Assembly (NCBI GenBank): GCA_001802655.1
Contig: MGZO01000126.1
Location: 8,398 to 29,333, forward strand
DNA length: 20,936 nt
Direction: 5' to 3'
DNA from: Hydrogenophilales bacterium RIFOXYD1_FULL_62_11
GTDB lineage: Bacteria; Pseudomonadota; Gammaproteobacteria; Burkholderiales; Thiobacillaceae
The position numbers and the translations under genes are program-made. Under the pieces are notes generated by a model that saw nothing but the letters and a program-made list of their open reading frames with translations, did no database searches and had not been told where the DNA came from. Shown here in pieces: positions 7,786-15,780 of this stretch (position 1 is its first letter; each line of letters begins with the position of its first letter).

Positions 7786-8754
7786 TCAGATGCGGTTGTG
7801 CGCGTTGCGGCGGTTGTCCACCAGGCGAATCAGTGATTTGAAGAGCGGTGCAGGCAAAAAACTGGCGAAGATGTATTTGGCGTCGCGTGCTTTCCAGTCG
7901 ACCTTGCGGAATGCGCGGCGGAACAGCCGCCGTGATGAATCGGTGTCGCGGCGCCAGTGGCAACGATAGGCTTCGGGCAGCAGGGAGCCGTAGACCAGCG
8001 CATCGCGCGTTTCGCGACCGAGATGAGCAACTTGCGCGGGGTGGTGGCGGACGAAGGTTTCGCGCACGGCAACCGCGTCGAATACTTGCCGCCAGCGTGG
8101 AATGTGCGCGTCACCGCGCGGATAGCGGCGATAAAACGCCAGCACTTGGGGGACGCGCACCACGGTGGGCTGGGCGGCCAGCATGCGCAGCCACAGGTCG
8201 TAATCCATGGCCGTGGGCAGGCGTTCCGAAAATCCGCGCAAGCGGTCGATCAACTGGCGTCGCACCAGCACGCCGTTGATCGGCCACGGACAGGATTGCA
8301 GAAACAGGGCGGCCGCATCGGATTCGACGTAATCGGGTGGAATATAGGGTTGCGTGTCAGCCGCAGCCTCGCCCACGTTTTGCCAGCCGCAATACGCCAC
8401 ATCGGCCTGCGTGTCTGTCATGGCGGCATGCAGCAGCTGGAGCGCATCGGGATGCCAGGTGTCGTCGGCGTCCAGAAAGGCAATGAAGTTGCCGTGTGCA
8501 TGATCCAGCGCGTGATTGCGCGCGGTATACGGGCCGCTGTTGGTCTGGTGCAAAACCGTGATGCGGCCGGGATGCGCTGCTGCCAGCCGCGCGATGATCC
8601 GGGTGGAGTCGTCGGTCGAACCATCGTCCACGACAATGAGTTCAAGCATGGGATAGCGCTGTTGCAACACACTCTCGATCGCCTCTTCCACAAAAGGCGC
8701 GGCGTTGTAGCAGGGCATGACAACCGAAATCAGCGTGGGGTCAAAGTGGTCCAT
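7786..8754 (-). CDS. Family 2 glycosyltransferase (tandem paralogue A)
   Basis: A 322-residue GT2 enzyme with all core motifs: ISVVMPCYNAAP (9-20), VVDDGSTDD (41-49), LDADDTW (94-100) and AMDYDLWLRM as the second acidic motif. It shares with the next gene upstream an extended set of matching segments: MPCYNAA, DADDTW, AYCGWQN, PPDY, WPI and a C-terminal Y-x-C-x-W-[KR]-R patch. These go beyond generic GT2 conservation, so the two look like a duplicated pair that has diverged. The basic C-terminus (about 270-322) may bind membrane. ATG 8754 lies 11 bases after the upstream stop. Confidence 0.88.
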   Translation of the reverse strand: MDHFDPTLISVVMPCYNAAPFVEEAIESVLQQRYPMLELIVVDDGSTDDSTRIIARLAAAHPGRITVLHQTNSGPYTARNHALDHAHGNFIAFLDADDTWHPDALQLLHAAMTDTQADVAYCGWQNVGEAAADTQPYIPPDYVESDAAALFLQSCPWPINGVLVRRQLIDRLRGFSERLPTAMDYDLWLRMLAAQPTVVRVPQVLAFYRRYPRGDAHIPRWRQVFDAVAVRETFVRHHPAQVAHLGRETRDALVYGSLLPEAYRCHWRRDTDSSRRLFRRAFRKVDWKARDAKYIFASFLPAPLFKSLIRLVDNRRNAHNRI

Positions 8755-8765
8755 CGGATAAGGGG

Positions 8766-9689
8766 TTATTGGTCTCGTCGCCCGATTAGCCAGCGGTGCC
8801 AGGACTCGGGCAGCCAGGCAGGCAGCATGTATTTCCAGTCGGTCAGTGTGCCATAGCCTTGTTTCATTACGGCACGAAAAATTTGCCGCGCGGCGGGCAG
8901 CTTGCGCTTCCAGTAACAGGCGTAACCACGTTTGAGCAATTCGCCGGAGGTCAACGCGCGCACGTGCGCTGCGCCGAGCGCGTCATTGAAGGCAGGATGG
9001 CGGGCGAGATACTGCTGCTGTGCCTGCCAGTGCTGGAGCGCGGCGCGGGCGTAATCAGCCGATGCCTGCGCGCCGCCGTGGAAATGGTAGAAAGCCAGCA
9101 CTTCGGGTACGCGGACAATCGGTGCGGTCGTTGCCACGTTCAGCCATAGCGCGTAGTCCTCGGCATTGGTGAGTGTCGGGTCAAACCCGTTTGCGGCCAA
9201 GACGGCTTCACGCTTGACCAGGGCGGCATGGATTGGCCAGCGGCAACCGGCAAACAGGGTTTCGGCTTTGGCGGCAGTTTCATAGTCGGGCGGCACAAAG
9301 GGTTCGCCGCGCCCGCCCGGCAGCCCCAGATTTTGCCAGCCGCAATAAGCCAGAACCGCTTCGGGAGAGGCCTCCAGTGCGGTCACCATGGTGGCGAGAA
9401 AGTTCGTTGTCCAAGTGTCGTCTGCGTCCAGAAAGGCCACATAGCGGCCACGTGCGAGAGCGAGTCCGGCATTGCGCGCTGCACTTACGCCCAGATTGGC
9501 CTGGCTGAGGAGGCCGATTCGTCCGTCTGTCTGAGCCTGCAGCCAGGTCAGGGTGGTGTCGCTGGAACCATCGTCAATTGTGATGAGTTCCCAGTCAGGA
9601 AATGTTTGCGCCAGCACGCTGCCTACGCTGGTCGGCAAATGCGCCGCTGCGTTGTAGCAGGGCATGACGATGGAAACAAGCGGCGGCAT
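8766..9689 (-). CDS. Family 2 glycosyltransferase (tandem paralogue B)
   Basis: A 307-residue GT2 enzyme: VSIVMPCYNAAA (5-16), TIDDGSSD (37-44), LDADDTW (87-93) and NAEDYALWL as the second acidic motif. It resembles the adjacent downstream GT in order and wording of several segments, including AYCGWQNLG and the C-terminal GYACYWKRKLPAARQIFR region, which indicates tandem duplication. TTG 9698 directly follows the upstream stop (TGATTG) and is a possible start. ATG 9689 is preferred because the conserved first strand begins within a few residues. No clear Shine-Dalgarno is seen for either, so translational coupling to the deacetylase gene is likely. Confidence 0.87.
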   Translation of the reverse strand: MPPLVSIVMPCYNAAAHLPTSVGSVLAQTFPDWELITIDDGSSDTTLTWLQAQTDGRIGLLSQANLGVSAARNAGLALARGRYVAFLDADDTWTTNFLATMVTALEASPEAVLAYCGWQNLGLPGGRGEPFVPPDYETAAKAETLFAGCRWPIHAALVKREAVLAANGFDPTLTNAEDYALWLNVATTAPIVRVPEVLAFYHFHGGAQASADYARAALQHWQAQQQYLARHPAFNDALGAAHVRALTSGELLKRGYACYWKRKLPAARQIFRAVMKQGYGTLTDWKYMLPAWLPESWHRWLIGRRDQ

Positions 9690-9698
9690 CGGGATCAA

Positions 9699-10514
9699 TC
9701 ACACGCGGCGCACGTGTCGCAGCGCATAAGCCGCGATGTCACGCCAGCGGACATCGTGGCTGCCGAAATAGAGCTTGCGGGCGAAGCTGCCGAGCGTGTC
9801 GGTATTGAAAATGGTTAGACGGCGCAATTGGTGCGGATCCTTGTCACGCAACGCCCAGCCGGTTCGGGTGCTGCAGGTGGCGGTATATCCCGCCTGCTTG
9901 ACCGCCTGGGCACAGCGTTCATCCCAAGTACCGTAGGGGTAGGCGAAACTGCTGACCGGATACCCAATCATGGCCTCCAGCGCGGCCTTGGATTCGCTGA
10001 GTTCCTGCATCAGGCGCATATCGTCAATGTCGGGAAGTCGTACATGACTTACCGTGTGGGAACCGATTTCCATGCCGTTTTCATGCATCTCGCGTAACTC
10101 GGCGGCGTTGAGCAATCTCCCCGCGGGACGGCCGTCTACCGGACAACCGTTCGTGGACCACCGCGGCGCCTGGCCGACCGAGCCGGAAACGATGAACCAG
10201 GTGGCGCGCATGCCGCGTTTCTGGAGTTCTTCACAGGCACTGAGGTTGTCCACGTAGCCGTCGTCAAACGTGATGACGGCGGTGCGTCCGGCCCATTTTT
10301 TAGCGGGGGCGGCGACCAGTTCGCGCATGGTCGGCGTGGAATAGCCTTCGGTGGCCAAAAAATCGAGTTGGTCGCGGAAGCGCTGCATGGACACCGCCCA
10401 CGGCCAGGCAGGTGTCCCCTTGCCTGGCTGCACGGCGTGATACATCAGCATGATCGGTCCATGCTGGCCGGCCTGGCGGTGGAGCGCGCGCGAAAGAGGA
10501 TCAATCCAGCTCAT
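9699..10514 (-). CDS. Polysaccharide deacetylase (NodB homology, carbohydrate esterase 4 type)
   Basis: A 271-residue enzyme predicted to remove N- or O-acetyl groups from the sugar chain or an intermediate. NodB motifs seen: LMYHAV (23-28), TFDDGY (82-87; the Asp pair provides catalytic base and metal ligand), GSHTVSH (151-157; H153 and H157 as metal ligands) and FAYPYG (190-195). There is no signal peptide at the chosen start, so it may act in the cytosol or be exported another way. A longer frame exists upstream, but ATG 10514 overlaps the stop of the flippase gene in ATGA, a classic coupling arrangement, and starts the recognisable domain. Residues 113-135 hold a small insert with a lone Cys. 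Family assignment is firm; the substrate is unknown. Confidence 0.92.
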   Translation of the reverse strand: MSWIDPLSRALHRQAGQHGPIMLMYHAVQPGKGTPAWPWAVSMQRFRDQLDFLATEGYSTPTMRELVAAPAKKWAGRTAVITFDDGYVDNLSACEELQKRGMRATWFIVSGSVGQAPRWSTNGCPVDGRPAGRLLNAAELREMHENGMEIGSHTVSHVRLPDIDDMRLMQELSESKAALEAMIGYPVSSFAYPYGTWDERCAQAVKQAGYTATCSTRTGWALRDKDPHQLRRLTIFNTDTLGSFARKLYFGSHDVRWRDIAAYALRHVRRV

Positions 10515-11977
10515 GCAGGGGTTTTGGCGAGTTTGAGCCTGCCTTTCCAGCGGGCCGTTTCTGTTACAAGCGCCGGGATGGGCAGATATAAAAAACAGAG
10601 CGCATAAACCAGGCCACCTACTACGGCCATGACCAACACATACAGTGCATCGACTGACTGGATGGACACGGGAATGACGCGGTCGGCGAGCCACAGGGTA
10701 GCAAGCAAAATGGTATTGAGGATTGCTGCTGGGATGAACGCGCGTGCGAGGTCGAACCAGCGTGCATTGAGCGATAGTTTGGCGAGCCAGAACATGTGAA
10801 TGGTCATATAGAGCAGCGCAACGAGCATCCCGGTCGCCACACCGGTCATCCCGTAAGGCAGACCAAGCAGAATGGCGATGGCGGACACGGCAATCATGAT
10901 GAGTTGCGCAACAAGCTCTTTGTCCAGCCAGCTGCGCGCAGCCAGGACGGCACCTGACAGGTTTTCAATCATCATCAGTGGCGCAGCAAGGCTGAGAATC
11001 ATCAAGGGGGCAGCCGAATCAGCCCAGCGAAATCCAAATAGCGTGACCACCAGAGGTTTGGCCAGCCATAAAAATCCAACATAGAAAGGTAGCCCATAGA
11101 CGGCTACCAGCGTCAGGCTGCGGAAGAACAGATAGCGGGATTTGTCGAGATTATCCTGTTCCTTCGCCAGTGCACGAAACAGGACTTCATACACGGAGCC
11201 CGTGATGAAGCCGTGCGGGCGTGCTGCCAGGCTTTCGGCCTTGTTGTACAGCCCCACCCCGGCTGGACCTAAAGTGCGCGACAAGATGAACGTGGGCAGC
11301 TGGCCTCGTACGTAGCCAACAATATTGTTGGCGGAGGCGAGCAAGCCATACCGCATCAGCTCCTGCGCGCGTACAAAATTAAAATTGATCCCCGGAAGCC
11401 AGCGCGCATACCAGGCTAATTGCAGTGCGCCTGTAATGGAGCCGAATAAACCTGCAAGGATCAGGCTCCAGGGGCCGTGGCCCAGATAAGCCAGACTGAG
11501 CGCAATGCTGTTGTACACCACCAGATTGCTTAGCTGGACCGCCGTTTTGGCTTTGAAACGCATCTCCCGGTGCAGCATGTTGCTGGGGACGTTGAAAAAG
11601 GGGCGAACCAGAAAAGACAGCGCAGCAACCCGCAGCAGATCGGCGTACGCCGGGTTGGCGTACCAGCGGCCAAACCAGGGGGCGATTGCAAAGAAGAATC
11701 CAACAATTGCCAGCCCGACCAGAAATTGCAGGGTGAACAATAAATCGTAGTCGCGCTTGCTGGCTTCCTTGGCGCGAACCAGGGCTTGCCCCATGCCGCC
11801 GCCAGACACGTAGCCCGCAAGGTTGGTGAAAATCAGGATCGTGGCCACCATGCCGAACTCGGCTGGCATGAGCAGCCGCGCCAGAATCAGGCCAAGCGCA
11901 AAATTGATCACCTGGCTGCCAGTGTTGCCAATGAATACCCATTTGGCACCGTGGCGGATGGAATCGCCAAGGCTCAT
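10511..11977 (-). CDS. Wzx/TuaB-type polysaccharide repeat-unit flippase
   Basis: A 488-residue integral membrane protein with about 12 or more hydrophobic segments and short polar loops. The N-terminus (GAKWVFIGNTGSQVINFALG, then LARLLMPAEFGMVA) matches the pattern of Wzx/TuaB/WzxC oligosaccharide exporters of the MOP superfamily. Such proteins flip undecaprenyl-linked repeat units to the periplasmic face, which makes the locus a Wzx-dependent pathway. ATG 11977 is preferred over TTG 11992. No strong Shine-Dalgarno is visible. It is the first gene after a 369-base gap and overlaps the deacetylase by four bases. A symbol beyond generic wzx cannot be justified. Confidence 0.9.
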   Translation of the reverse strand: MSLGDSIRHGAKWVFIGNTGSQVINFALGLILARLLMPAEFGMVATILIFTNLAGYVSGGGMGQALVRAKEASKRDYDLLFTLQFLVGLAIVGFFFAIAPWFGRWYANPAYADLLRVAALSFLVRPFFNVPSNMLHREMRFKAKTAVQLSNLVVYNSIALSLAYLGHGPWSLILAGLFGSITGALQLAWYARWLPGINFNFVRAQELMRYGLLASANNIVGYVRGQLPTFILSRTLGPAGVGLYNKAESLAARPHGFITGSVYEVLFRALAKEQDNLDKSRYLFFRSLTLVAVYGLPFYVGFLWLAKPLVVTLFGFRWADSAAPLMILSLAAPLMMIENLSGAVLAARSWLDKELVAQLIMIAVSAIAILLGLPYGMTGVATGMLVALLYMTIHMFWLAKLSLNARWFDLARAFIPAAILNTILLATLWLADRVIPVSIQSVDALYVLVMAVVGGLVYALCFLYLPIPALVTETARWKGRLKLAKTPA

Positions 11978-12346
11978 GATTGAGCCGGGCAAATAATCGC
12001 GAACAAGCTGGAATGTTTGATGATCACGGTCAGGCAGGTCTGTGGGGTCATTGGGGTGCGATTAGATATTGCTTGGTCTGTAAGCGTGGGCATCTATCAG
12101 ACAGGGGCTATCCAAGAGCAATCCAGGCATCCTTTGGGTCTGTTGGATGACGAAGCATGGAGGTCTTAGAAGTCGTCATTATCCCGTTGTGCTGGAAGAA
12201 TTGGCTTGGTGAAGATTGTTTTTTATTCATGATCGGCGCTTCGGCTATTTCATGGGCAGTTCGATTCGAGAGAGCAGGCATTAAGTGGCGCCAGGTTTCT
12301 TATTTTAAAAAGCAAAACCCATACCAGTTACAGGGTGCATTCCCCG
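11978..12346. other. 369-base intergenic region upstream of the flippase gene
   Basis: This is the longest gap inside the minus-strand run. It is more AT-rich than its surroundings around 12205-12320 (runs such as ttttttatt and attttaaaa). It probably carries the end of the upstream transcript and a promoter for the flippase-to-fusion segment. I found no convincing -35/-10 pair and no strong hairpin followed by a T-run on the minus strand; only a 4-bp ACCC/GGGT stem precedes the T-rich stretch. A 72-codon plus-strand frame from 12157 has no supporting features. Confidence 0.5.
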
Positions 12347-13252
12347 TCAGTGGCTCTTGCCCAGCCATCTTTTGACCGTCAGGGCTAATTGCCCGATACC
12401 CGGCACGCGTTTCAGTTTTCGGAGCAAGCGACTATCGATACGTGCATTGGGAAGAAAATGCGAGCGTTCCATTTGTGCAAAGTTGCTGTTTTGGGGCACG
12501 TCGAAATGCTTGCGCATTCGCTGAATGGCGGCGAGAGACTCGGTCAGATTGTGCTCGATGTAGTTTATCTGGCTGCTCCATGCGATATCGTTTCCAATAT
12601 GAAACGTGAGCGGCAGATCGTTGATTCGTTTGACGCGAAATCCACTCACGGCGTCCAGAGCAATGAAGAGCAGATAGTCGAAGTGGGCTGCACCGATACA
12701 ACAATTTCCGAGGTCAAGTTGCGAGACATAGGACTTTGGGAAAACGAAACAGTCGTAACCATAAGCAACTTGGCCGGGCTGGCCATACATTTCTGGGAGT
12801 TGTTCAATGCTGTTGTAGCGACTGGAAATGTTCCGCCGGTAAACCGTGAATGGGGTGCCTGGTTCGAAGCGTTTTTCAATGATTTCGTGAAGCTGCAGGT
12901 AGAAATCGGGTTGGACTGCGATATCCATGTTGGTAAAGATCAGGTAGTCGCAATTTGATGACTCGGCACCCAACTGCAGGATGTCAGAAATCAGGGGGAA
13001 GGGTCTTTGGGGCGAGAGGGGGCGGATGTCCTGCACCGTCCGGCCAAGGTGCCCTGCAAGCTGGGCGGGTGGCTTGATTGCGATTTCGTCGCCGGGCAGC
13101 ACGATGGCATTGACCTCGACTTGGATGCCGCGATTTCGCGCTTTTTCCACAGCGATGCGCAGGCTTTCGTAGGTGATTTTGCTCGCGATTCCGTGTTCGG
13201 AATCTTCCGGACCCGGAAATGGATTAATGATGTGGCAGAACGATGCTGACAT
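12347..13252 (-). CDS. Unassigned GT-A-like protein of the polysaccharide locus
   Basis: A 301-residue soluble protein. The N-terminus (HIINPFPGPEDSEHGIASKITYESLRIAVEKA) describes a strand, a loop and a helix, and CDYLIFTNMDIAVQPDFY (101-118) gives an Asn-x-Asp at 108-110 after a hydrophobic strand. That is where GT-A enzymes place DxD, here with the first Asp replaced by Asn. The C-terminus is basic (LLRKLKRVPG, KRWLGKSH). There is no signal peptide or membrane segment. I do not recognise the family. A glycosyltransferase or related nucleotide-sugar-binding role is inferred from the motif and from neighbours that are all polysaccharide genes. ATG 13252 is the first Met; no strong Shine-Dalgarno is seen. 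The methyltransferase gene ends 35 bases upstream. Confidence 0.72.
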   Translation of the reverse strand: MSASFCHIINPFPGPEDSEHGIASKITYESLRIAVEKARNRGIQVEVNAIVLPGDEIAIKPPAQLAGHLGRTVQDIRPLSPQRPFPLISDILQLGAESSNCDYLIFTNMDIAVQPDFYLQLHEIIEKRFEPGTPFTVYRRNISSRYNSIEQLPEMYGQPGQVAYGYDCFVFPKSYVSQLDLGNCCIGAAHFDYLLFIALDAVSGFRVKRINDLPLTFHIGNDIAWSSQINYIEHNLTESLAAIQRMRKHFDVPQNSNFAQMERSHFLPNARIDSRLLRKLKRVPGIGQLALTVKRWLGKSH

Positions 13253-13287
13253 GGGTCTGGATGGCTCTGATGGGTTGTGGCTCGTGA

Positions 13288-14373
13288 CTATGATGTCATA
13301 AGCCGGATTGCGGCTTCACAAAACCAGCCGGCTGGATATGTAGGGGCTTCCGCTGACGTCTGGTTGGACGGTTGGCGAGAATCATTGGGAGGAATGCGCA
13401 AGGCAATCAGTAGATGATCTCTGGCTGAGCGCCAGTGCGGTGGCGTTCGGTAAGCGGGGCGACAAGCCTTGCCTTTGTATTGCGCATAGAGACGGCGCAG
13501 GGTGAACGCCAGGTTCGGCAGATAGCGATAAAACAGGTTTGCTGCTGCCTGGACGAATGCTTCGGGCGTCCTGGCGGGTTCATGGCTAAACGTGATCAGG
13601 TCCTCAATCGTCAGATCCATCTTCTCTGCAGTATGTTTGCACCAGTGCGGATTAATGAAAGCGATATGCTCAGCGATACTGCAATACCAGTACATGCCGC
13701 CCATGAGGCGCCATGACAAGCTTGCAGTATTGCCGGTGGAAATGATGATCAGGCCGCCTGGCCGGGCAGCTCTCACCAGCGATGCGAGAAAGGCTTCGGG
13801 GTTGCTGACATGCTCGATGACGTCCATTGCCACCACGACATCAAAGGGGGCTTGTAGTGTGTCAAGGTCTGAAAAGTCGCGCCCTACGATTTCGATCCCT
13901 TTTGCGGCTGCGTGTTCCGCAGCAAGTGGGTGAACCTCGATCCCCGCGCGGCGGTAGCCGCTGCCCAGATAGTCGAGAAAGCGGCCGTCGAAGCAGCCTA
14001 CATCAAGCACTGAGGCGATATCGACGTTCTTGCGAATGATGCCCGAGGCGGTTTGCCAGTCCTGGCGTTTGACAGGGTGGTATTGCCAGGAAGCAGCCGC
14101 GCCTTGTCGATACAGGGCATCCAGTTCGGATTTGTCCAGCTGCGGATACCGCCAGTGCAAGCCACATGCATTGCAGCGGCACAGACTCCCGCCGGGAAGC
14201 GGTGAATCGAGTGCCCTGCCTGCGAATTCGAAAGCATCGGGGAGGGTTCCAATCCGGGCTACCTTGGCTGAACAACCGCCCGGACAAGTCGTGCGGGCTT
14301 TTGGTTTACCGGATCGCTTGGTATGCAACCGTGGCAGCAGATTACGTTCGGATGCTGGAAATGGCATGGGCAT
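13288..14373 (-). CDS. Class I SAM-dependent methyltransferase with N-terminal Cys cluster
   Basis: A 361-residue methyltransferase. SAM motif I is VLDVGCFDG (122-130), DVIEH (184-188) is motif II-like, and ARPGGLIIIST (203-213) is the post-II strand. Before the Rossmann domain lie Cys30, Cys34, Cys65, Cys67 and Cys70 (CPGGC and CRCNACG), which resemble a zinc ribbon with unusual spacing. Related methyltransferases in sugar and polysaccharide clusters (Methyltransf_23/11 type) commonly carry such N-terminal Cys clusters. A role in methylating a sugar precursor or the glycan chain end is likely but not proven. ATG 14373 is chosen over upstream Met codons because an excellent Shine-Dalgarno (AGGAGAGG) lies six bases before it. 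The tail after about residue 310 is Pro/Ser-rich and of unclear role. Confidence 0.87.
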   Translation of the reverse strand: MPMPFPASERNLLPRLHTKRSGKPKARTTCPGGCSAKVARIGTLPDAFEFAGRALDSPLPGGSLCRCNACGLHWRYPQLDKSELDALYRQGAAASWQYHPVKRQDWQTASGIIRKNVDIASVLDVGCFDGRFLDYLGSGYRRAGIEVHPLAAEHAAAKGIEIVGRDFSDLDTLQAPFDVVVAMDVIEHVSNPEAFLASLVRAARPGGLIIISTGNTASLSWRLMGGMYWYCSIAEHIAFINPHWCKHTAEKMDLTIEDLITFSHEPARTPEAFVQAAANLFYRYLPNLAFTLRRLYAQYKGKACRPAYRTPPHWRSARDHLLIALRIPPNDSRQPSNQTSAEAPTYPAGWFCEAAIRLMTS

Positions 14374-14379
14374 GTTTTT

Positions 14380-14387
14380 CCTCTCCT
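14380..14387 (-). promoter_or_regulatory. Strong Shine-Dalgarno that fixes the methyltransferase start
   Basis: The minus strand reads AGGAGAGG, then a six-base spacer, then ATG at 14373. This is the best ribosome-binding site in the window. It rejects the upstream in-frame Met codons, which would add about 20 residues. Confidence 0.8.
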
Positions 14388-14507
14388 CGGCGATTTTTCC
14401 TGAGTTGGCGATGATCATCATTAGGGCCGGCATAGGGTCTCAGAATGTTTTCCTGTGCACGATGAATGGGGCATATCACTGTCGAATCGTTTGCCTGGGC
14501 CTGTAGG

Positions 14508-15710
14508 TCAGGTCCTTCCAAGTATTTTCTTTACGAGAGGCCGCAGATAATTGAGATAGAGCTTGTGCTCGGCATGAAACAGCCAGATTTTCCGCTTGAT
14601 GATCGCCGTCAAATCCTGCCGCCCCATCGTCTCAAGTGCCGGTAGCACTTCCAGATAGAGTTCAAGTTCAGCATAAGTCTTGATGGGGATTGATTTCAGC
14701 AATTGGGGAGATACGTCATTGCCAGGAAATGCGGTTGTCCTGGAAAGCTGGCCGCAAGCCATGAACGCGAGCATGGTGCGGACACATTTCAAACAACGCC
14801 CGCAATTCAGATAGCCTTCCGGGATGGCGGCTGAGTCCCAGCACACTCTGAGTGCGTCCAATACACCAGGATGGGTTGACAGGAAGCGAATTTTCTCGAC
14901 CCGGCTGAACTGCTCCATGTCGCCGGTGGTGAACTCAAGAAAGTCCGCACCAAAATAGCTGTTCAGCCACGGATGCGAACCATGGGGATGCGGGATATGT
15001 TCCATCGAATAGTCCGGGGCGATGATGCATCGGTGAATGCGCGAACTCGCAGCATGGGCGATGGCAGCCAGCAGGGAAGCGTGTTGCCATCCACCATAAA
15101 GCCGCCAGCTCATGGCCAGGTTCCTCAAATTGACTTTTACCGTCACCAGCTCTACACCCAATTCCCGGCATATGGCCGAAAGATGCCGGATGCCGAGATT
15201 CCAGACGTCAAGCCGATTGGGTTTGTTGGGGTCGCCCACGTCCAGGCCATGAACGAAGAAAGCGACGCTCACTCGCCTTGGGTCGCCCATCGGGTATTGG
15301 CTGGCATTCCAGTACAGGGCTGACAATGAGTCCACACCACCGGAGAGGAACAGTGCGGTGGTGGATTGGGGAATGTCAGGCAAGGGACGCGCCACTGCAG
15401 GCGCCTCAATCTTGACAGGACGTAGCGGACTTTTATGCCAGCGCTTCAGCAGCCGCATGGCCATGGTGAGTCTGGAGGCGAGCTGTGGGTCGACTTCCCC
15501 TTCAATTTCCAGCCGGGTTTCTCCATTCCACATGGCAGCAATGGCTGTCCCCATCATGAACGCATTGGGTTCGGGGCGTATCCAGTGGGCCTGTTCAGCG
15601 GGTACGGAGAAAAAAATAATTTCCCGCGCATTCCTGGTCTCATGTTCCACCTCGGCCTGTATTTGATACTGGCCGTCCTCACGCTTTTCCTGGATGTTCC
15701 GGATGATCAT
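14508..15710 (-). CDS. PP-loop ATP-pyrophosphatase (QueC/asparagine-synthase-like) with Cys4 site
   Basis: A 400-residue protein. LFLSGGVDSLSAL (120-132) is a perfect PP-loop (SGGxDS), the ATP-binding signature of the N-type ATP pyrophosphatase superfamily (QueC, asparagine synthetase, ThiI, sugar amidotransferases such as WbpG). Cys303, Cys306 and Cys309 (CGRCLKCVRT), with Cys290 upstream, could form a QueC-like zinc site. An extra N-terminal beta-rich region of about 110 residues precedes the PP-loop. Such enzymes adenylate a carboxyl or carbonyl and add ammonia or sulfur. In this locus amidation of a uronic acid or another sugar is plausible, but no glutaminase partner is visible. GGGAG lies about five bases before ATG 15710. 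Exact function is unknown; a queuosine role looks unlikely here. Confidence 0.85.
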   Translation of the reverse strand: MIIRNIQEKREDGQYQIQAEVEHETRNAREIIFFSVPAEQAHWIRPEPNAFMMGTAIAAMWNGETRLEIEGEVDPQLASRLTMAMRLLKRWHKSPLRPVKIEAPAVARPLPDIPQSTTALFLSGGVDSLSALYWNASQYPMGDPRRVSVAFFVHGLDVGDPNKPNRLDVWNLGIRHLSAICRELGVELVTVKVNLRNLAMSWRLYGGWQHASLLAAIAHAASSRIHRCIIAPDYSMEHIPHPHGSHPWLNSYFGADFLEFTTGDMEQFSRVEKIRFLSTHPGVLDALRVCWDSAAIPEGYLNCGRCLKCVRTMLAFMACGQLSRTTAFPGNDVSPQLLKSIPIKTYAELELYLEVLPALETMGRQDLTAIIKRKIWLFHAEHKLYLNYLRPLVKKILGRT

Positions 15711-15715
15711 TATCT

Positions 15716-15720
15716 CTCCC
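15716..15720 (-). promoter_or_regulatory. Shine-Dalgarno of the PP-loop gene
   Basis: The minus strand reads GGGAG followed by AGATA or similar and ATG at 15710, a normal spacing that supports this start. Confidence 0.65.
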
Positions 15721-15780
15721 TTTCTTAACGCTTATCTCGGCTCGAATGCGGCAATTTTTTGTTCTTTTGAATTGGCTTGA

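Noticed and set aside
7957..8856. A long plus-strand open frame of 299 codons
   Set aside because: It is antisense to a GT2 gene with all its motifs, has no recognisable domain or Shine-Dalgarno, and such antisense frames are expected at this GC content.
12157..12375. 72-codon plus-strand frame in the gap before the flippase gene
   Set aside because: No Shine-Dalgarno, no domain, and its end overlaps the 3' end of the minus-strand gene.
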